Shown: piece by piece, positions 59,522-64,000 of the stretch | How positions within the stretch are numbered: position 1 is the stretch's first letter | Layout of the letters: each line of letters starts with the position of its first letter | Source: Anaerolineae bacterium | GTDB lineage: Bacteria > Chloroflexota > Anaerolineae > UBA4142 > SHND01 | Direction of reading: 5' to 3' | Length of the DNA stretch: 64,000 nt | Assembly: GCA_020851635.1 (NCBI GenBank) | Contig: JADZCJ010000002.1 | Coordinates: 62,001-126,000, forward strand | The notes under the pieces: generated by a model | Database searches by the model: none | What the model saw: only the letters and a program-made list of their open reading frames with translations | What the model was told of the DNA's origin: nothing | Position numbers and translations under genes: made by a program

Positions 59522-60775
59522 ATGGCGAAACGCCAAGTCCATTTGATCGCACGATTTCAATGGGAACTGCAAGCCAGACTATTGCGGGCGCGTGTGCCCG
59601 AGTTCACTGTACTCCATCCGGAGCTGGATCTCACCGTTTATATTCCACCACCGGAACAGGGAGTGACAGAAAAAGTTGTCAAAGCCCTCGCGCAAGGGCG
59701 CAAAGAAGCTGACATCCTCGACCTGCACACGAATTTTGAAGTACCGCTCATGGTCAAGGGTAATCTGCGAGACACATTTCTTGATCTCACGGACCGCGTC
59801 GCAGATGTCCGTGCCCAATTTGTGGATTGGGAGCCATGCACCTGGCATGGACGTATCTATGGACTGCCCAGTTTGCTGTCCGGCTCTGCCTATTACTATC
59901 GTCCTGACGTTTTCAATGAATTAGGCATTGACCCTACCAAGTTTGAAACGTGGGATGATTTCATCCGCGCTGGACTTGAACTTAAAAAAGCCAAAGGCGC
60001 CTATATGCTTGCGTTGGACACTTCCGGCTATAACCAATTCCAACCCTTGGCGTTACATGCCGGCGGCGGCTGGTTCAATCGAGCCGGAGAGTTAACGTTA
60101 GACAGCGAACCCACAATCCGTGCGCTCGAACTTTATCGCGATTTGCTGCTCAAGCATGAGATAGCCATGCCGATTGCAAAATTCTACGGTGCGGATATGT
60201 GGCAGGCTTATAAGGACGGTCGAGTAGTGGGTGCTTATATGCCGGAATGGTACGGCGCAAATGAATTGCGAACCAATATGCCGACCATGGCGGGCAAGTT
60301 CCGCATCGCTCTCGCGCCCGCGTTTGAAAAGGGCGGCCCGCGCAGCGGTTATCGCGGCGGCATGTGTGCTAGCATCGTCCGTGGCCCGGATGAAGATATT
60401 GCGTACGAACTGCTCAGTTTTTCACGCCTCAATCTAGCTGCGCAGGTTGCTATGTTCAAGGAAAACTTTTTGGCGCCCTCGATGCCAGCTGCCTACCTCG
60501 AACCAGAAGTCCGAGACTATGAATATGCCTTCTTGGGTGGGCAGTGTGTTGCATCGGTCTATGCCCAAATCGCACAGACCGTTCAACCGTTCTGCGTAGG
60601 CGAACAGCTGCTCGAGGTCCAGCAATCTGTCAATCAGGTTATCCCACAAGTAACCGCCGGCAATATCACCCCGCGCCAAGCACTTGTACAAGCCACAGCG
60701 AACCTTCCCAGGGTGACATTGGAAACAGCTCTCAAGATTGACGGCGATAATGCCCTGCGCCGCGCAAGCGATTAG
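59522..60775 (+). CDS. Sugar-type solute-binding protein without a signal peptide
   Basis: 417 residues, ATG preceded by AAGGAG. The family 1 binding-protein fold is recognisable: PEQGVTEKVVKALAQGRKEA, GRIYGLPSLLSGSAYYYRPD, FNELGIDPTKFETWDDFIRA, LALHAGGGWFNRAGE and YRGGMCASIVRGPDEDIAYE. The N-terminus is MAKRQVHLIARFQWELQARL, charged, with no hydrophobic core, lipobox or twin-arginine motif; the frame closes with a TGA 36 bases upstream. There is no adjacent permease of the CUT1 type. The protein therefore looks cytoplasmic, or the start of translation has been lost to mutation. A ligand sensor working with the GntR regulator is one possibility. Confidence 0.8.
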   Translation: MAKRQVHLIARFQWELQARLLRARVPEFTVLHPELDLTVYIPPPEQGVTEKVVKALAQGRKEADILDLHTNFEVPLMVKGNLRDTFLDLTDRVADVRAQFVDWEPCTWHGRIYGLPSLLSGSAYYYRPDVFNELGIDPTKFETWDDFIRAGLELKKAKGAYMLALDTSGYNQFQPLALHAGGGWFNRAGELTLDSEPTIRALELYRDLLLKHEIAMPIAKFYGADMWQAYKDGRVVGAYMPEWYGANELRTNMPTMAGKFRIALAPAFEKGGPRSGYRGGMCASIVRGPDEDIAYELLSFSRLNLAAQVAMFKENFLAPSMPAAYLEPEVRDYEYAFLGGQCVASVYAQIAQTVQPFCVGEQLLEVQQSVNQVIPQVTAGNITPRQALVQATANLPRVTLETALKIDGDNALRRASD

Positions 60776-60784
60776 TGAAATCGA

Positions 60785-61765
60785 ATGATCAAAGTAGGGC
60801 TCTTGGGGTTGGGGGCGATTGCCGATATGCACCGCCAAGCAATCCATGCATCTTCCGATTTCGAACTCGTGGCGGGCTTTACCCGAAATCGTCCCAAACT
60901 GGAAGCACTCGCCAAAGAATGGCAATTCCGATCCTACACTTCTGTTGCCAGTTTACTGGACGACGGTGATATTGATGCCGTCATAGTGCTAACTCCTTCG
61001 AGCAATCATCATGAACATGCTTCAATGGCACTCAAGGCGGGCAAGCATGTCTTGGTCGAGAAACCGGTGGCATTGGGAGCCGACCAAGTGCATCAACTTG
61101 AGCGGCTCGCAAACAAACTCCAGCGAGTGTGTATGCCCGGACATTGTTCGGTCTATCGCCCCGTGCTGCAACGTGCCAAAGCGATCATTCGCTCAGGGCG
61201 GCTCGGTATCCCGTACTTTGGATCGAGTGCTCTTGCCATGCCGATCCCAGATGAGCAGCTTTACGGCTGGCGCAGCAAAATCGCGTATGGCGGTGGCGGA
61301 GCATTGATAGATAGTGGCACGCACCGGCTCTATCAATTGATTCATCTCATGGGTGCGCCGTGTCAAGTATTTGCGTGGACGCACAACTGGAAGCAGGTCA
61401 TGGAAGGTGAGGATGTAGCGCTTTTGAGTCTGCGCTTTGAATCAGGTGCGCTTGGCAGTGTGTTTCAATCATGGGTTTCACGTGATTCAACCATTCCCGA
61501 GATTCGCGTGTTGGGGACAGAGGGCAGTCTTTGGATTTCAGATGCGCTCTATCTGGATGGCGAAAAAATAGTTCCTCAGCTCCCGCGTCAAGACTCATTC
61601 AATCGCATGTTACAGCAATTTGCCGACTGCATTCTCAAAGGCACGTTGCCCATTGCCACCATGCAAGAGGCAGAACTGACAGCAAGGACGATTCAAGCGG
61701 CGTACGATTCAACCCAAACAGCCACGGCAATAAATCTCTGCGATGCCGGGCAAGGAAGTGGATAA
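60785..61765 (+). CDS. Gfo/Idh/MocA-family oxidoreductase
   Basis: 326 residues. Rossmann motif VGLLGLGAIADMHRQAI, GKHVLVEKPVALG with the catalytic Lys, and GGGGALIDSGTHRLYQLIHL with the Asp/His pair of the C-terminal domain. It is probably an active NAD(P)-dependent sugar or polyol dehydrogenase. It begins 9 bp after the binding-protein stop, so both are on one transcript. The substrate is likely the ligand of that protein. Three other paralogues occur in this window, all in sugar operons. Confidence 0.85.
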   Translation: MIKVGLLGLGAIADMHRQAIHASSDFELVAGFTRNRPKLEALAKEWQFRSYTSVASLLDDGDIDAVIVLTPSSNHHEHASMALKAGKHVLVEKPVALGADQVHQLERLANKLQRVCMPGHCSVYRPVLQRAKAIIRSGRLGIPYFGSSALAMPIPDEQLYGWRSKIAYGGGGALIDSGTHRLYQLIHLMGAPCQVFAWTHNWKQVMEGEDVALLSLRFESGALGSVFQSWVSRDSTIPEIRVLGTEGSLWISDALYLDGEKIVPQLPRQDSFNRMLQQFADCILKGTLPIATMQEAELTARTIQAAYDSTQTATAINLCDAGQGSG

Positions 61766-62102
61766 CTTGTCAGCAGGTTGCTTTGGATGGCAATTGTGAC
61801 CATGACTGTTGGCTTTGTTAAAGCGGCGTCAATCCGCGCTGAGGGTACTTGCTTTGTTGCACATCATCTTCCAATTGCCACCTCGGTTTCACAGTTGCGC
61901 TAGAAACAAGTGCAAGTTTCGATGAAGGAGGTGTGCGCATTTTTCCAAAAGACCCGACACAATCCATACACACTGCTGTTGAAAATGCAGCAACAAATTT
62001 AAGGCGCGCAAAAGACCAGAGCTTCAGTTCAAACATCTGAGTTTGGCTCAATGCATTATTGGCTAATTCAGAATGACAAGTCAGATCAGTAAGGAGAAAA
62101 CC
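61766..62102 (+). other. Spacer without a recognisable gene; leader of the peptide-type operon
   Basis: 337 bp. A 35-codon frame (GTG near 61936 to a TGA at 62038-62040) is preceded by AAGGAGG, but the spacing of only one or a few bases is poor. It reads RIFPKDPTQSIHTAVENAAT, which matches nothing I know. It may be the tail of a lost gene. No clear promoter consensus, terminator or tRNA was seen. The last bases carry AAGGAG for the next gene. Confidence 0.4.
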
Positions 62103-63770
62103 ATGAGACCGCGAATTCATATCTGGGCATTTCTTGTACCAATTTTGGTACTTGCGGGGCTGATTGCTTGTGCAGGGACTCCCGCGCAAGTAACTCAGCC
62201 AACCCAAGCCCCGGCATCTACTGCGGCAGCTGTCGAGCCGACGCAAGTGACCGCAACTTCCGAGCCCTCCAGCAGTACTGGTGAGAACAAAGGCGGAGGC
62301 ACTTTTATCTTTGCTCGAGCCGGCGATGCCATCACCCTCGATCCTAGCCAGACCAAAGAAAACGAGTCTGAAACGCGCGTCGTCCAAATGTTTGAAGGGC
62401 TTGTCTCAGTCAAACCCGGTACCACAGAGCTCGTCCCGGGCTTGGCAAAGGATTGGCAAGTCTCTGAAGATGGCAAGACTTGGACCTTTCACCTCCGCGA
62501 GGGCGTCAAGTTTCATGACGGGACACCCTTTAACGCAGATGCCGTCAAGTTCAACTTTGACAGGATGCGCCTCTCTGACAACCCATACCACATCGGAGAA
62601 TTTAATGTTTGGAAAAACATGATGGGTGGGTTTCCCGGCGTCATGTCCGATGTCAAGGTGATTGACGAGTATACGGTCGAATTCACGCTTGAGCAAGCAA
62701 TGGGACCTTTTCTTGCCTATCTCGCCGGGCCCGCATTCTTGCTGAGCAGCCCAACCGCCATTCAAGCCGATCCCGAGAACTATTTCAAGAATCCTGTGGG
62801 CACGGGCCCATACAAATTCGTTGAATGGGTTCAGGGTGACCGTGTAGTCATGGAACGGTTCGATGATTATTGGGGCGAAGCGCCCGCCTTTGACCGGGCT
62901 ATCATCCGCGTCATTCCAGATTCCACTGCGCGTTTTCTTGAACTAAAAGCCGGCACTATCCATGCTATGGATGATCCAAACCCCGATGATATCGAGTTGG
63001 CCAAGAGTGACTCGGATCTTCAGGTGTTACTGCGCGACTATTGGCCCGTCGGCACCATAAACGTTGATCACACCATCAAGCCGCTTGATGATGTCAGGGT
63101 GCGTTGGGCAATTGCACATGCCATTGACCGTGAGGGATTGATGCCGCTTTATAACGGTATGGCGATCCCTGGCAATCAGGCGCAGACTCCTGCCAGCTGG
63201 GCATACAATCCTGACCTGGCACCCATCGAGTACAATCCCGAAAAAGCCAAGCAACTGCTGGCGGATGCAGGGTATCCTGACGGCTTTGAGATGGACTTTT
63301 GGTATATGCCGGTGGCGCGACCATACTACCCCAAGCCCGCCGAAATCGCCCAAAAGATGGCGGCCGACCTTGCCGCTGTCGGCATCAAGGTCAACTTGAA
63401 AACCGAGGACTGGGGAGCGTATATGAATGACCGCGCCGGCAAGTTCCCAATGTGGATGTTTGGCGGTTGGGCCTCGGTGATGGACCCCTCTTGGCTCATC
63501 TATGTTTATTATGGCAACAAGACGGCGCAAGAAGGCAACTATGACAATGCAGAGGTGCGCGATCTGATGAACAAGGCGCAATATAGCGTTGACCAAGAGG
63601 AGCGCGCCAAGTTGTACCAGCAAGCTGCCAAGTTGACATACGATGACATGGCTCGTATTCCAGTAGTCTTTGCCCGCGCGGGGGCCATTCTGGCAAACGC
63701 CAAAGTCAAGGGTTTTCCAACATCGGTGCTTCGTCAGGAGCGGATCGCAACAGCGCGGTTTGAAGAATAA
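62103..63770 (+). CDS. Peptide/nickel-type ABC transporter substrate-binding lipoprotein (family 5)
   Basis: 555 residues from the ATG at 62103 (AAGGAG upstream). Lipoprotein signal peptide with lipobox LIAC (Cys about 23), a Thr/Pro/Ala linker, then the family 5 fold: FIFARAGDAITLDPSQ, VQMFEGLVSVKPGT, GKTWTFHLREGVKFHDGTPF, NADAVKFNFDRM, VGTGPYKFVEWVQGD, VRWAIAHAIDREGLMPLYN, KQLLADAGYPDGFEMDFWY and PMWMFGGWASVMDP. The ligand may be a peptide, a glycoside or another solute; family 5 proteins near sugar enzymes often bind oligosaccharides. The permease gene follows. Confidence 0.9.
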   Translation: MRPRIHIWAFLVPILVLAGLIACAGTPAQVTQPTQAPASTAAAVEPTQVTATSEPSSSTGENKGGGTFIFARAGDAITLDPSQTKENESETRVVQMFEGLVSVKPGTTELVPGLAKDWQVSEDGKTWTFHLREGVKFHDGTPFNADAVKFNFDRMRLSDNPYHIGEFNVWKNMMGGFPGVMSDVKVIDEYTVEFTLEQAMGPFLAYLAGPAFLLSSPTAIQADPENYFKNPVGTGPYKFVEWVQGDRVVMERFDDYWGEAPAFDRAIIRVIPDSTARFLELKAGTIHAMDDPNPDDIELAKSDSDLQVLLRDYWPVGTINVDHTIKPLDDVRVRWAIAHAIDREGLMPLYNGMAIPGNQAQTPASWAYNPDLAPIEYNPEKAKQLLADAGYPDGFEMDFWYMPVARPYYPKPAEIAQKMAADLAAVGIKVNLKTEDWGAYMNDRAGKFPMWMFGGWASVMDPSWLIYVYYGNKTAQEGNYDNAEVRDLMNKAQYSVDQEERAKLYQQAAKLTYDDMARIPVVFARAGAILANAKVKGFPTSVLRQERIATARFEE

Positions 63771-63779
63771 CTCGCATTC

Positions 63780-63813
63780 CAAGGGACGCAGTGAAAATTC
63801 ACTGCGTCCCTTG
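63780..63813 (+). terminator. Hairpin between binding-protein and permease genes
   Basis: A 16-bp perfect inverted repeat CAAGGGACGCAGTGAA, two bases, then its complement. No long T run follows, so termination is probably partial. In transport operons such hairpins raise the amount of the binding protein over the permeases by attenuating transcription or protecting the upstream mRNA. Confidence 0.6.
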
Positions 63814-63827
63814 TATCAAGGTCTGCA

Positions 63828-64000
63828 ATGCTCAAGTTCATCATTGGGCGACTCATCGAGATGGTGCCGGTTCTCATCGGGATTTCTATTCTGGTCTTTT
63901 TCTTTATCCACCTCATTCCCGGAGACCCTGCCGCCATAATTGCCGGTGATTTTGCAACGCCAGAGTCCATTGCCGACATTCGCTCGAATCTCGGGCTGGA
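63828..64000 (+). CDS. Peptide-type ABC transporter permease (DppB family), partial
   Basis: The frame runs off the end of the window after 57 codons. It starts MLKFIIGRLIEMVPVLIGIS and continues ILVFFFIHLIPGDPA, the first membrane helix and conserved HLIPGDPA motif of DppB/OppB permeases, then SIADIRSNLGL. It pairs with the family 5 binding protein upstream; the second permease and the ATPases should follow outside the window. Confidence 0.9.
   Translation, partial: MLKFIIGRLIEMVPVLIGISILVFFFIHLIPGDPAAIIAGDFATPESIADIRSNLGL

Noticed and set aside
1-64000. tRNA, rRNA, riboswitch and CRISPR features
   Set aside because: None was recognised by eye in the spacers; a tRNAscan-SE, Infernal/Rfam and CRISPR search would be needed to exclude them.

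Overview
The window looks like chromosomal DNA from a saccharolytic member of the Chloroflexota (Anaerolineae-like). This is inferred from gene content: tandem ADP-glucose pyrophosphorylases, a universal-stress-protein/GpgS fusion, an AraM-type glycerol-1-phosphate dehydrogenase, a DUF2264/GH154 enzyme, LLM oxidoreductases, choice-of-anchor Q proteins and several GntR-controlled sugar operons. No rRNA, tRNA or other taxonomic marker was seen, so the assignment is not certain.

Layout. 1-9202 (+): end of a glgC, a second GlgC-like protein that has lost its catalytic Arg and Lys, a nucleoside deaminase, a giant GH13 protein with a Lys/Pro-rich tail, a membrane protein, a duplicated DinB/ClbS-type protein and a secreted beta-helix protein, closed by a strong hairpin. 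9201-14235 (-): an AttEFGH-like operon (ATPase, FtsX permease, lipocalin-like protein) whose last gene is a peroxiredoxin with an in-frame TGA exactly where the first active-site Cys belongs, so it is a probable selenoprotein. 14370-16772: glucose dehydrogenase, ester cyclase, and an eroded patch with a DUF262 stump and a toxin-antitoxin pair whose toxin carries an internal deletion. 16797-19686: a signal-transduction ATPase and a membrane protein.

19740-30694 (-): a GntR-led catabolic operon (TIM-barrel isomerase, LLM oxidoreductase, GH154, polysaccharide deacetylase, Gfo/Idh/MocA dehydrogenase, AraM-type dehydrogenase, class I aldolase, FGGY kinase). 30963-39470 (+): a 2835-residue cyclic beta-1,2-glucan synthase. 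39448-52063 (-): a second GntR-led operon for a sugar or sugar acid (bicupin, lipoprotein binding protein, two permeases, two enolase-superfamily dehydratases, second bicupin, ROK protein, two Gfo/Idh/MocA proteins, 2-hydroxyacid dehydrogenase). It has no transport ATPase of its own, carries the remnant of a duplicated binding-protein gene, and has a DasR/NagR-like operator on its promoter.

52298-57137 (+): probable glucosylglycerate metabolism (GH63-type hydrolase, GT4 glycosyltransferase, USP-GpgS fusion), ending in an 85-bp tandem duplication beside a decayed ISAs1 transposase. 58141-64000: a divergent RidA/GntR pair whose two promoters are covered by a mirror-symmetric set of four GTATAC sites, then a binding protein without signal peptide, a Gfo/Idh/MocA dehydrogenase, a peptide-type binding lipoprotein and the start of its DppB-type permease.

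The main theme is carbohydrate storage, scavenging and compatible-solute chemistry in compact operons with 1-23 bp gene overlaps. The observations most worth following are the selenoprotein with its hairpin, the mirror-symmetric operator, the inactive-looking GlgC paralogue, the USP-GpgS fusion and the binding protein without export signal.
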